DNA of 51,665 bases from assembly GCA_937988705.1 (NCBI GenBank), contig CALKIA010000011.1:1-51665 (forward strand), in the 5' to 3' direction. This DNA comes from an uncultured Chloroflexota bacterium (GTDB lineage: Bacteria > Chloroflexota > Anaerolineae > Aggregatilineales > Phototrophicaceae). The notes under the pieces were generated by a model. That model was given only the letters and a program-made list of their open reading frames with translations. It was not told the DNA's origin and made no database searches. The number at the start of each line of letters is the position of its first letter. The stretch's first letter is position 1. A program made the translations under genes and the position numbers. Below, one piece after another: positions 16,978 through 25,394 of the stretch.

Positions 16978-19842
16978 TTAATCACGCCCATTGGTCAGGG
17001 GATCGGGGTTGCCAATCAGAATGAAGGCGCCCCAAAATGCCGGATGACGTTCTGCTTTGGCGGCCAACTGCGCCGCGCGGAGCGCCGCCCCCTTTGATTG
17101 GCCGTCGCGCAACGCCCGGTACAGGTGCTCCATGAGCGCTAGCGTCGCGCCATCTTCGATGCGCCACAGGCTGGCGATCAACGCCCCAGCGCCGCCAAAC
17201 AAAAACCCTTGCCCCAAGCCGATCAATTCATCACCATTGCCGACGCTCACGCGTCCGGTTTCGCACGCGCTCAGAGTCACCAGTTCATAGCTCAGATCGT
17301 ATTGCAGCAGGTCATCGAGAAAGAGCGGATCACCGGCGAGCTGGAGGAATGAGAAATCGGGCTCATCCATGCGGAAGGATCCATGCGCGGCGATGTGCAG
17401 CAGAGCGCCGGGCGCAAGTGCCAACTGATCGCGGACAGCAGCGGCTTCACAGTACATGGTCGTCGGAAAGAAACGGGTCACGATTTCGGCTTCGGCCCGC
17501 GTTTGCGGCACTTTACCATCCCAGGAATAGGTGAGCGCCACCGCGTGCCCATTCCGCTGCACGGCAGGACGAGTCAGCAGGGCCGCCGCTGGTAGGGTCA
17601 CGACCTCGTGCGTTTCAATCAGGTAACGATCTGCGCCGCGAAGCAAATGAAACGGCAGATAGTGCAGCGCGCTGTAGGGCACAACGTACAGACGTGAGCA
17701 GCCCGCGAGCGCCGCCTCGATCGGAGCGATCAGCGCGTCGTACAACCGCGCGGCGATACCGTCGAAATGCTGCATGAGTTGGGTTTGAGGCGCTGCCTGT
17801 CCGAGGCGTAGCGCCCGGTCGAGATTCAGCTGCAGGCGTTCGATCAATGAGCCTACCTCATTGGGGGTTTGCGGCAGTGAATGTGCTGTGATGCCGTCGT
17901 GTTTGACCACGAACACCCACAGTTCGTCCCCATCGGCATAGTATTCGAGCAGGGCGGAGTCAGCGGGGAGGCGCGCCTGAATGTCACTGAGAGCCGGCGC
18001 GCTGATCGAGCGGGCAGCAGCTTGGTCGGCACTCCTTAAGTAGAGTTTTTCGGTGATGGCGCGGATCCGCCGTTCGCAATCCGCCAACCGCCGCGCCGCT
18101 TCATCCGCGTTGATGCCGGCGCGCTGATCGGGCTCGATTTGCTCGAAGGCGCTGCGGTAGTACCAGTGATGCTCCGCGCGGAGCTCGGCCAGTTCCTCGA
18201 CCAGTTCCGCTGTCCGCGCATCATTCGTCAGCCAATGCAGTTGATCGCGACCGTGCAGATAGGTCAGCAGCGTCTGCGATTTCGCCCGTTCAAGCGAAGC
18301 GAAGGCCTCTGCTGCCTGATTCTGAGCCAGGTATAGCCGGATCAGAGCCTGAAGCGCAGCAGTTCGGTTTTCGAGGAAGGCAGACCGGAATGTGATCGTC
18401 AACTGCTGCTGCGCCCGCTCCACTTGTGCGACGGCGATTTGGAGATGACGCCGCGCCGTGCGAACATCGGCGAGCGCCAGCGCAGCCTGACCAAGCAGCA
18501 GATGCGCGCTATAACGGAGCGGGGGCGCACTCTGACGAACGAGCGCCAGCGCGCGCCGCGCGGTGCTGCGGGCAGCAACGGGATCGCCCCGATCAAGTTC
18601 CGCTTGCGTTTGGGCCAGCAGCGCCTGCGCCTGATAAAACGGGCGCTGACTCGCGGCAAAGGTCGCCGCGGCGGTTTGAGCGTCACGCAGCGCCTGATCC
18701 ACCTCCCCCTGCCGCAGCGCGATCTGAGCGCGCCGCAGCCGCGCGGTGCTCGCCCACGGTGTCGCGCCCATCGCGGTAAAACTCTGCTCGCTCGCATCGA
18801 GTGCCGCGACTGCCGCATCAAGCTGCCCCAGGTGCGCCTCCGCTTCGGCGAGGAGCAGCAGCGTGCGCGCCCGATCATGTTCTGCCCCCGCGCGTTCGTA
18901 GTCAGCACTGACCTGTAAAGCCAGTTCGCGCGCCGTTCGGAATTGATTGAGCGGCAGATAACACTCGATCATCTCGCGGCGCGCGAGGGCGGTTTCTTTA
19001 GGGAAGTGCCCCTCGGCCCGTTCGATCACATCATGGAGCAGCTTGAGCGCCCGTTGATAACGCCCCTGCCCCAACGCGACGTAAGCAAGCGCCAGATCGA
19101 TGTTGATGATGCCGCTCGTTTCGCCCGCTGCCAGCATATGCGTTTTGGCTTGACCGTAATACGCCAGGGCACGGCGCAAATCGCCGAGGAAGTTGGCCGC
19201 ATAGCCCATGTTGGTATAGAGAATGGGCAGGTAGCGCTGCCCGCGCTCGCTTAAAGTCAGGGCCACCGCTAACGCCGCCTCGTAGCGCGCGAGTGCCTGG
19301 GCATGATCGCCGATGAGGTCATAGACAACGGCGGTATTCAGATCGAGGCGCAGTGTCATTTCCTGATCGCCATGCGCCGTGAAGATGCCCCGTGCCACCT
19401 GCGCGTCCCGCAGTGCGATCTCCACAAAGCCGAGTTCAGTCGACAGCCCCAAACGTCCGATGCGCGTCCGCGCCCAACCAAACTGATCGCCCGCGCTCAA
19501 GAAGGCGCTGCCCGCCTGTTCGAGTTTCGCCCACGCCTCGGTCAGGCGATGCAAAAAACGCAGTGCATCCCCCTGTGTCATCAGGCCGAGGGCCATTTGC
19601 CGCGTATCACCCCGCGCCGCACCGATTTGTTCGATGAAACCACCGTAATCCAGCGTGCGGCGTGGATCACGATACCAGGCGGCGTCCGCCTCCTGTTTCA
19701 ACCACTGGATGAGGGCGTCCGCGTCTGCAGCGGGCAGTGGGATGGACAACACCTGCGTGATGAGCGAGTCATCGCGCTCCTCCGCGCCCAAGAGGGAGCG
19801 CAGCGTTCTGTCGTTGAGGACAAGCGGTGCGGATAGATTCAT
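16978..19842 (-). CDS. TPR-CHAT (caspase-like) protease
   Basis: The protein has 954 residues. Residues of about 60-560 are helical tetratricopeptide-like repeats (for example AVVYDLIGDHAQALARYEAAL, TNMGYAANFLGDLRRALAYYGQA). The C-terminal CHAT domain (about 640-950) holds the caspase-type dyad: His in HIAAHGS (about H820) and Cys in LSACETG (about C860), followed by the usual GDELIGLGQGFLFGGAGALIASLW and AFWGAFILIGNP. No signal peptide is present. Known TPR-CHAT proteins are proteases switched on by a binding partner, for example in type III-E CRISPR effectors, where the cleaved protein restrains a sigma factor. Here the start overlaps the zinc-finger gene by 4 bp and a sigma factor heads the operon, but no CRISPR genes are present. 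The activator is unknown. Confidence 0.9.
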   Translation of the reverse strand: MNLSAPLVLNDRTLRSLLGAEERDDSLITQVLSIPLPAADADALIQWLKQEADAAWYRDPRRTLDYGGFIEQIGAARGDTRQMALGLMTQGDALRFLHRLTEAWAKLEQAGSAFLSAGDQFGWARTRIGRLGLSTELGFVEIALRDAQVARGIFTAHGDQEMTLRLDLNTAVVYDLIGDHAQALARYEAALAVALTLSERGQRYLPILYTNMGYAANFLGDLRRALAYYGQAKTHMLAAGETSGIINIDLALAYVALGQGRYQRALKLLHDVIERAEGHFPKETALARREMIECYLPLNQFRTARELALQVSADYERAGAEHDRARTLLLLAEAEAHLGQLDAAVAALDASEQSFTAMGATPWASTARLRRAQIALRQGEVDQALRDAQTAAATFAASQRPFYQAQALLAQTQAELDRGDPVAARSTARRALALVRQSAPPLRYSAHLLLGQAALALADVRTARRHLQIAVAQVERAQQQLTITFRSAFLENRTAALQALIRLYLAQNQAAEAFASLERAKSQTLLTYLHGRDQLHWLTNDARTAELVEELAELRAEHHWYYRSAFEQIEPDQRAGINADEAARRLADCERRIRAITEKLYLRSADQAAARSISAPALSDIQARLPADSALLEYYADGDELWVFVVKHDGITAHSLPQTPNEVGSLIERLQLNLDRALRLGQAAPQTQLMQHFDGIAARLYDALIAPIEAALAGCSRLYVVPYSALHYLPFHLLRGADRYLIETHEVVTLPAAALLTRPAVQRNGHAVALTYSWDGKVPQTRAEAEIVTRFFPTTMYCEAAAVRDQLALAPGALLHIAAHGSFRMDEPDFSFLQLAGDPLFLDDLLQYDLSYELVTLSACETGRVSVGNGDELIGLGQGFLFGGAGALIASLWRIEDGATLALMEHLYRALRDGQSKGAALRAAQLAAKAERHPAFWGAFILIGNPDPLTNGRD

Positions 19843-20582
19843 AGCTCAATCACCAACTCATGAACGACGATCACTTGGTGAGTTTCCGACGCAATCCGCA
19901 GCTCATAGGTGCTGGGCACAACCTTCGTAAATTTGAAATCGCCGCCGCTTTCCAGCAGAGCCGTCGCCGTGAGGCTGCCGCCAAAGAAGAGCTGGGCCAG
20001 CGCCCTATCCCAGATGCCGGGCTCATTGGCGATCACCTGCCCGGTGATCGTGCAGGCATCGCCCTCAGAGAAATATTCGATGAAGACAGTCACGCCGCGC
20101 CCTTGCGCGGTCAATTCGCCCCGCGCCAACCCGCCGCGCAAAGCGGGCTGCAGTTTCTTCGGCAGCAGCACGGCGACAATCTCGACCAGCGAGGGCAAAC
20201 GCGGCAGTCGGTTGGGCTCGGGGCGGGCGGGCTTGCTCGGCAGCGCGTCGAGGTTCAGGTAGTCGCTCAATTGGGCGACTTCAGCGCGCGCGCTCGGGCT
20301 GGTTTGGAGATACGCTTCAATGCGTCGACGCGTCGACGGATCGAGCAGATTCAGCACATAATCCGCGAGTTCGTCGGGCCTCGGGGCATCCCAGTGATAT
20401 AAGGACTGGTTGAGGGCGGTTTCAAGCTGTCGCGCCGCGGCCAAACGTTCCGCGCAATAAGGGCAGTCGCGCACATGAGCTTGAACCGCGGCGTCAGCGG
20501 TGCCGTCGAGCGCAGCGCTCAACTGATCTTCGGTTAAGGGTGGGGGCAGACTGCACTGCAACATCGGTTTCATATCCGTCAT
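19839..20582 (-). CDS. Soluble zinc-finger anti-sigma-like protein
   Basis: The protein has 247 residues from the ATG at 20582, which has GAGAG upstream; a TTG three bases earlier is less likely. The N-terminal part has H-x3-C-x2-C (HVRDCPYC, about 36-43), the zinc-binding core of anti-sigma factors of the zf-HC2 type. A helical middle (about 60-100) is followed by a C-terminal beta-sandwich-like domain (about 165-245: CTITGQVIANEP, YELRIASETHQV). No membrane helix is visible, unlike most membrane-tethered anti-sigma proteins. It lies 63 bp after the sigma factor gene and overlaps the CHAT gene by 4 bp. A likely role is restraint of the sigma factor, with possible release by the neighbouring proteases. 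Confidence 0.72.
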   Translation of the reverse strand: MTDMKPMLQCSLPPPLTEDQLSAALDGTADAAVQAHVRDCPYCAERLAAARQLETALNQSLYHWDAPRPDELADYVLNLLDPSTRRRIEAYLQTSPSARAEVAQLSDYLNLDALPSKPARPEPNRLPRLPSLVEIVAVLLPKKLQPALRGGLARGELTAQGRGVTVFIEYFSEGDACTITGQVIANEPGIWDRALAQLFFGGSLTATALLESGGDFKFTKVVPSTYELRIASETHQVIVVHELVIEL

Positions 20583-20645
20583 CAAGAACTCTCGGTTAAC
20601 CTAATTAATGCAGACTCGACTGATTTATCACAGCAGTGAGCGCGC

Positions 20646-21338
20646 TTACCCCTGTTTTTCGTCGCGAACGTCACGCAGCAGCGCCAGAAGGACTTCATCA
20701 CCGCGCAAACGGCGGCGGATGCGCTGCAGAGCGACCGAAATGTCCCGCACATCGTCCCAGTGCCCCAGCTGTTCGCGGAGAATGTCGGCGGGCTTAAGAT
20801 CTTCGATAAAGCACCAGCGCGCCAGCAGTTGATCGTTCTCGTCGGGCAGCAGAACGCATACCCGCGCCCACAGCGTTTGCGCATTGAGGTTCGCGTCCCA
20901 ACTCGGTTGCATGGCGGGCGCGAGATCGTCGGTTGGCAAGGGGACGGCGGCAACTTGGGTCTGGGCAGTGCGTACATGCATGGCAATGCTGGTATAGACG
21001 CAGCGTTTGAGGTATTGCAGCAGCTGTGCCACCGTCTCGAAGCGCTCAAACTTGCTGCCGCTGACCGCGAAATAGAACTGCGTCAGCGCGGCGTTGGCGA
21101 AATAGGCCGCGTCTTCATCCGTCCAGCGAAACTGATGATGTTGGTAAACCCATTTGCGCACGAGCGGTTCGTAAATGTCGTATAAGCGGGTGAAAGCGTC
21201 TGGTATCCGGCGGAGAAGCGCCCGCCGCATCAATTCCATGCAGTAATCGGTCACAAAGGCGGTGTGCAGGGTGAACTTCCGCGTTTCTTCGTGGCAGTGT
21301 AACGCGATCTGCTCTAAAGGTACCTGTGAGGTATCCAT
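20646..21338 (-). CDS. ECF-like sigma-70 family factor
   Basis: The protein has 230 residues. I chose the ATG at 21338 because GGGAGA lies about 9 bases upstream. The longer frame to 21623 adds 95 residues that look non-coding and would run through the terminator of the previous gene. Residues of about 45-115 fit sigma region 2 (FTRLYDIYEPLVRKWVY, AAYFANAALTQFYFAV). The C-terminal part fits region 4 with a recognition helix (KPADILREQLGHWDDVRDIS, ALQRIRRRL). Spacing between the regions is long for an ECF sigma. It heads an operon with an anti-sigma-like protein, a TPR-CHAT protease and an S8 protease, so it probably drives the output of that pathway. Family membership is likely but divergent. 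Confidence 0.68.
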   Translation of the reverse strand: MDTSQVPLEQIALHCHEETRKFTLHTAFVTDYCMELMRRALLRRIPDAFTRLYDIYEPLVRKWVYQHHQFRWTDEDAAYFANAALTQFYFAVSGSKFERFETVAQLLQYLKRCVYTSIAMHVRTAQTQVAAVPLPTDDLAPAMQPSWDANLNAQTLWARVCVLLPDENDQLLARWCFIEDLKPADILREQLGHWDDVRDISVALQRIRRRLRGDEVLLALLRDVRDEKQG

Positions 21339-21455
21339 CAGCAGCGTCTCCCTTGTCGGTTTGTGGACAGCAACCTTCAGCCACATCCTATCACGATAAA
21401 CTGAAATTCGTAAATTTGAAGCTGCAATTTCCGCCGAAAGACTGAGGTCAGCTCC

Positions 21456-21484
21456 GCAAAAAGTCCCCTGATCAAGCAGGGGAC
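21456..21484 (-). terminator. Rho-independent terminator after the secreted repeat-protein gene
   Basis: A perfect 8-bp stem (21463-21470 with 21477-21484) has a 6-nt loop and is followed on the minus strand by TTTTT. It lies about 80 bp past the stop of the 21563-23551 gene. It therefore separates that gene from the sigma factor operon, whose start is at 21338. Confidence 0.78.
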
Positions 21485-21562
21485 TAGCAGTCCGTAAACT
21501 TTGGTAAATCGGTGAAATGGTGAGGGGATGCGTAAGGCATCCCCAGGTGAAAACCGACAGGG

Positions 21563-23551
21563 TCACGGCCCGGCGCTGAACGTCGTGATCGCGGGCGCTG
21601 CTTCGTGCGAACCGATGAACCACACGGTCACGTTATTGAACGCGTGGAGGATGGCGCGATCCCACACCCGGAGTTCGACCAGGTAGCAGCACTGCTGGAA
21701 CGACTCACCAAGATCGGTCATGTCGATGTTGCGGATGAAGACCGTGGTCGCGTCAGGGGTCGTGCCGGTATCGTCAAGGTTATCGGTCGCGCTCGCTTCC
21801 CAGGCATCGACACTGTACGGGAAGATCACGGGCGGAATGCCACCGGCGACAGTGAGCGTGGCCGCGCCGTAGTAGGCATCGTCAAACTGCGCCCAGATCT
21901 GGAACTGCGTTTCTCCCGAGGTCTCACCGCATGCCGGGACGATGGTCGTGCCGTCCATCAGCCGCACCTGTAGACCATCAGGATAAGGTGCAATCGTCGG
22001 CGCGAGGTTGTCCAACTGCAAGTGGTGCTCGACAGATTCGCGGCGCAGGGTGGCGCTGGTATCTTCCCATTCCAGCCACAGCACAAAGTGACCGTTCGGA
22101 TCGGGCGAGTCGCTGATCGTGTTCCATACGGCCAGCTTGAGATCGGCGTCGCAGAACGAGCCGGGGAATGTGCCATTCTCCGCGGCGGCGTAGTCGGCAT
22201 AATCCATCCAACCGTTCGCATCCGTTTCGAGGACAACGAACGTCGTCGGATCGCCAGCGTTTGGCGTTGGACACTGCCAGACGAAGCTGCTGCCTGTCCA
22301 ATGCCAGTGCCCACGTGAGAGCAACCAGCGCGTATGCACAGCGCTCGTCGTGGCAGCACCGGGCGCGGGTGCAGGCGTGCCAGCCGGACGATAAGCCACG
22401 CGGAAGCGCGTCGCCTGACCGGGCTGAATATTGCCGTCAATCGGTACATACGCGCCGCACGGATCGCCCGGAGTGCGGTGTCCAACGGGTTGGTACAGGC
22501 CTGTGTGCGGCGTCATATCGCCCGTGACCACCCCGCCGCCGTCGAAGTCATACACGCTGAGATCGCCACACATCTCTTCTAAAAAGGGATCGGGCGTCAC
22601 GGCCCCCGGCAGCCACAGCGCATCCAAGCCGAGGAAGCGCGCCGCCGGGACGAACCCGCTCGTCAGCACCCCGTTGGGAATGACCACGCCGCTCGTCGTC
22701 AGCACGTCGCCGTCGGTGAACTGCAGGTCTTCTTCGTGGAGAATCTCCGTCGAAAACATGAAGCGATCAAACGAACCGCGTTCCCATTCATCGCCCATGT
22801 ATTCGACCCCGTCGATCCCAAAATCGACACCCTTATCGGGGATGCCCGCCGGGGCGTACGGAATCAGATCATTGTTACGCGCGGCAATCGATACCGTGGC
22901 CAGCGAGAGAATATCGCCGTCGAGGATAACCGGGAAGCGTTCACCCCCGCTGAACGAACCCTCAATGGAGAACAGAATATCGGCACGGCTGTCACGCAGG
23001 AGGCGGATGAGTTCTTCGGCGGAGAAATTGCCGCGTCGCTCCGTCACCCACAGGATAATGCGCTCCCACACCTCATCGCCCCCCACGAGATCGACGCCAT
23101 CGAAGCCGATGTTGTACCCGACGCCAAACGGCGCGACCAGCACGTTGTTCGGGATGATCCCGCCCGTGGTGAACAGCAGATCGCCCGCCGTGAAGTTGCC
23201 ATTCGGATCATCCAATTCAGTCGAGAAGGCGACAACGTGCTCGTTCTGCCCCTGTAAATTCAGGCGTATGTCCAACGCATCCAGCCCCAGATCGTCGCGG
23301 ACATCGAAGCGCTGCAGCAGTTCCTGGTTGCGGGCGCACAACTGACCGGAAGGGCTGAGGACGTCGCCGTCCGAAATGTAGGGGTTGCCATCATACGGCT
23401 CGCCCTGCTGCATCATGAAATCTTCTTCGGTGGAAAAAGCTCCACCCCGGCAGTTTTCGAGATTCTGTAACGGAAAATCCTGCATCGTCGCGGGCAGCGT
23501 CACTGCCAGCAGACCAGCTGCGACCAGCAGCACACGGATAAACTTGAACAT
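21563..23551 (-). CDS. Secreted repeat protein of unknown function
   Basis: The protein has 662 residues. I chose the ATG at 23551 because of a strong GGAGGGGG just upstream and a clean signal peptide right after it (FKFIRVLLVAAGLLAVTLPA). The N-terminal half contains four related blocks around GD[VLI]L...[IV]xxN...L with a following G[LF]D[AG][LV] motif. One example is GDLLFTTGGIIPNNVL and another GDVLTTSGVVIPNGVL. Blocks are roughly 90-110 residues apart. The C-terminal half looks beta-rich and extracellular (RWLLSRGHWHWTGSSFVWQC, WLEWEDTSATLRRESVEHH). I do not recognise a named family or any enzyme motif. It lies 135 bp downstream of a small LuxR regulator on the same strand, which may control it. 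Confidence 0.7.
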   Translation of the reverse strand: MFKFIRVLLVAAGLLAVTLPATMQDFPLQNLENCRGGAFSTEEDFMMQQGEPYDGNPYISDGDVLSPSGQLCARNQELLQRFDVRDDLGLDALDIRLNLQGQNEHVVAFSTELDDPNGNFTAGDLLFTTGGIIPNNVLVAPFGVGYNIGFDGVDLVGGDEVWERIILWVTERRGNFSAEELIRLLRDSRADILFSIEGSFSGGERFPVILDGDILSLATVSIAARNNDLIPYAPAGIPDKGVDFGIDGVEYMGDEWERGSFDRFMFSTEILHEEDLQFTDGDVLTTSGVVIPNGVLTSGFVPAARFLGLDALWLPGAVTPDPFLEEMCGDLSVYDFDGGGVVTGDMTPHTGLYQPVGHRTPGDPCGAYVPIDGNIQPGQATRFRVAYRPAGTPAPAPGAATTSAVHTRWLLSRGHWHWTGSSFVWQCPTPNAGDPTTFVVLETDANGWMDYADYAAAENGTFPGSFCDADLKLAVWNTISDSPDPNGHFVLWLEWEDTSATLRRESVEHHLQLDNLAPTIAPYPDGLQVRLMDGTTIVPACGETSGETQFQIWAQFDDAYYGAATLTVAGGIPPVIFPYSVDAWEASATDNLDDTGTTPDATTVFIRNIDMTDLGESFQQCCYLVELRVWDRAILHAFNNVTVWFIGSHEAAPAITTFSAGP

Positions 23552-23686
23552 ACTCCCCCTCCAGAAACTGATCACGAACAATCCACTAAATGTGACTTTC
23601 AGTGTGTTTATCACAGTCCGTCCGGGTTCGAGCGCTACAACCGGAACGCCGCTCCAGAACGCTGTGATCCGGCCTGCGCTACGCCT

Positions 23687-24133
23687 TCAGCTCACTTTTT
23701 CGAGCAAGTTCTCACTCATCACTTTCGCCACCATTTCCGCCCGAGAACTCACATTCAGTTTCAGAAAAAGGCGCTTGGCATACGTGTTCACGGTGGTTGG
23801 GCGCAGCAGCAGCACCTGCGCAATCGCTTTATTGGTGAGCCCCTTGGTGATCAACCCCGCGATCTCCTGCTCACGTGGGCTGAGTTGACGATGCCGGAGG
23901 TCTAGCGACTCGGGAGCTTCCGCAATCGTCACTTTATAGAAGCGATTCTCAAGCCAGACGTAGACCTGAAAACGAGTCCCGGTGCCGTCGTCAAAGGCCG
24001 TTTGCACGACGTCCGCGGCGCCGAGTAACTGGCTCAATGCCTGCTGCAAACGCGGATCAGACGTCAAGGCCGAAGACGCGGATGCGCCGTCCACAGTCTC
24101 GACATCGACATACGAGGGTGCGTTAAACATCAT
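23687..24133 (-). CDS. Small LuxR/GerE-type transcriptional regulator
   Basis: The protein has 148 residues. The C-terminal 65 residues are a GerE-type helix-turn-helix: LSPREQEIAGLITKGLTNK, IAQVLLLRPTTVNTYAKRLF, KLNVSSRAEMV. The N-terminal 75 residues are a short domain without a receiver signature. AGGAAGG precedes the start. It lies between the divergent 24341 operon and the downstream secreted repeat protein, so it could control either. Confidence 0.83.
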   Translation of the reverse strand: MMFNAPSYVDVETVDGASASSALTSDPRLQQALSQLLGAADVVQTAFDDGTGTRFQVYVWLENRFYKVTIAEAPESLDLRHRQLSPREQEIAGLITKGLTNKAIAQVLLLRPTTVNTYAKRLFLKLNVSSRAEMVAKVMSENLLEKVS

Positions 24134-24340
24134 CTGCCCTTCCTATTTCACTCGCGCATAAATCACGCTTGTACCTACGTAAATGCCACCGGCGCACGTG
24201 CTATCACAGTCTGGGTTGAAAATCGCTTGTCCTATAAATGAGTGACGCCAACTGGGGACGTCGAAATCGGGACATAGACCGTCAGCGTAAAACCGACTAG
24301 TCTTGCAAATGCCCGTCAAAATGCGGAAGGAATGAGGACA

Positions 24341-25390
24341 ATGTCTAGCGCTTCTTACTTCAATCCGGCCTTCGAAAACCAGTATCTCGAAAACGACCAG
24401 TTCGACATGGAAGGTGATTTCGAGGATCTGGAATACGAAAATCTGGAAGGCAGCGATCCGGAAGGATTCAGTCTGGAAGACGAGCTGTCCTATGAGGACG
24501 GCGAGGATGGGGAGATGGGCGAGATGGAAGGCGACCAGTTCTCCTTTGGTCGCATTTTCCGGAAGATCACGCCCGTCCTGAAGAAGTTCGCGCCGAAGGT
24601 GGCCAGCCTGGTGGGCGGGGCGGTCGGCGGTCCAGCCGGTGCGGCCATTGCCAACCGGATCGCGTCTGCCGTGGCGCGCGAACAAGAGGAGATGGAATAC
24701 AGCGGCGAGTATCTGGGCGAAGAAGAAACGCAGTTCGAATCTATGCTCGAAGCCAGCGGTCTCAACATGGAAATCCTCGGCGAAATGGCCCATTACGCCG
24801 AATTGGCCGCCCAGACGGAAAACGAAGCCGAAGCGGATCAGTTCATCGGCGCCATCGCCAATCTCGCGTCGCAAATCCTACCCAACTTGCTCGGTGAATC
24901 GCAGTACGAAGACATCTCGCGCGAATCGATTGTCAGCGAAGCCATCTACGAAGACGAAGCGGATCAGTTCCTGCCGTTGATCGCCGCGGCCGCCCCGCTA
25001 ATCGGCAAGGCCGCCGGAGCACTGCTGCCCCGCGTCCTGCCGCATGCCACTCGGGCAGTGTCGCGCGCCGTTCAGGGCGTTGGCCGCTCGATCAAGCGGA
25101 TGCCCCCGGCCCAGCGGCGCGTCGCCATGCGCGCCCTGCCCCGCGTCGCCGCGAAGACCGCCCTGCGTACCGCGCGGGCGCTGCCCAAAGTGGCGGCTAC
25201 GTCTAAGGGACGTCCAACCGCGCAGTCGGTCGGTCAGGTCGTCGCCGGCGCAGCCGCGCGCCCCATCGTCGAGACGCTGGGATCGCCGACCACGCTTCAG
25301 ACCGCCGCGCGCCGAAACCGGATGTGGGCTCGCCAGTACCGCGTCAGCGGAACGCTCACCATGACGCCTATTCGCCGCCGCAGGATGTAA
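24341..25390 (+). CDS. Acidic-leader protein with hydrophobic/glycine-rich core, unknown function
   Basis: The protein has 349 residues from the ATG at 24341, for which GGAAGGA has proper spacing; an ATG at 24332 sits too close to that site. The first 65 residues are strongly acidic and aromatic (FENQYLENDQFDMEGDFEDL). Then comes a basic stretch and a glycine/alanine-rich segment (VASLVGGAVGGPAGAAIANR) that could insert in a membrane. A middle helical block has EMAHYAELAAQTENEAEAD. Two EADQF motifs are each followed by hydrophobic segments. The C-terminus is very basic (ATRAVSRAVQGVGRSIKRM to PIRRRRM). There is no Sec signal. It is the first gene of a seven-gene operon. I do not recognise the family; the leader resembles that of the 30802 gene product. 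Confidence 0.72.
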   Translation: MSSASYFNPAFENQYLENDQFDMEGDFEDLEYENLEGSDPEGFSLEDELSYEDGEDGEMGEMEGDQFSFGRIFRKITPVLKKFAPKVASLVGGAVGGPAGAAIANRIASAVAREQEEMEYSGEYLGEEETQFESMLEASGLNMEILGEMAHYAELAAQTENEAEADQFIGAIANLASQILPNLLGESQYEDISRESIVSEAIYEDEADQFLPLIAAAAPLIGKAAGALLPRVLPHATRAVSRAVQGVGRSIKRMPPAQRRVAMRALPRVAAKTALRTARALPKVAATSKGRPTAQSVGQVVAGAAARPIVETLGSPTTLQTAARRNRMWARQYRVSGTLTMTPIRRRRM

Positions 25391-25394
25391 CACG

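Noticed and set aside
20323..20338. 16-bp palindrome made of repeated CGTCGACG in the zinc-finger gene
   Set aside because: A palindrome of this length is expected about once by chance in 52 kb of this composition, and it lies in arginine-coding sequence.
16978..21338. Type III-E CRISPR (Craspase-like) locus
   Set aside because: No Cas gene, no repeat-spacer array and no Csx30-like protein is visible; only the TPR-CHAT plus sigma theme is shared.
22431..23345. Plus-strand frame of 304 codons over the secreted repeat-protein gene
   Set aside because: The serine/arginine/proline-rich translation is typical of an antisense shadow in GC-rich coding DNA. The minus-strand frame has a signal peptide and repeats.
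24143..24874. Long minus-strand frame of 243 codons opposite the 24341 gene
   Set aside because: It is antisense to a better frame with proper start site and operon position. Its composition mirrors the acidic coding strand.
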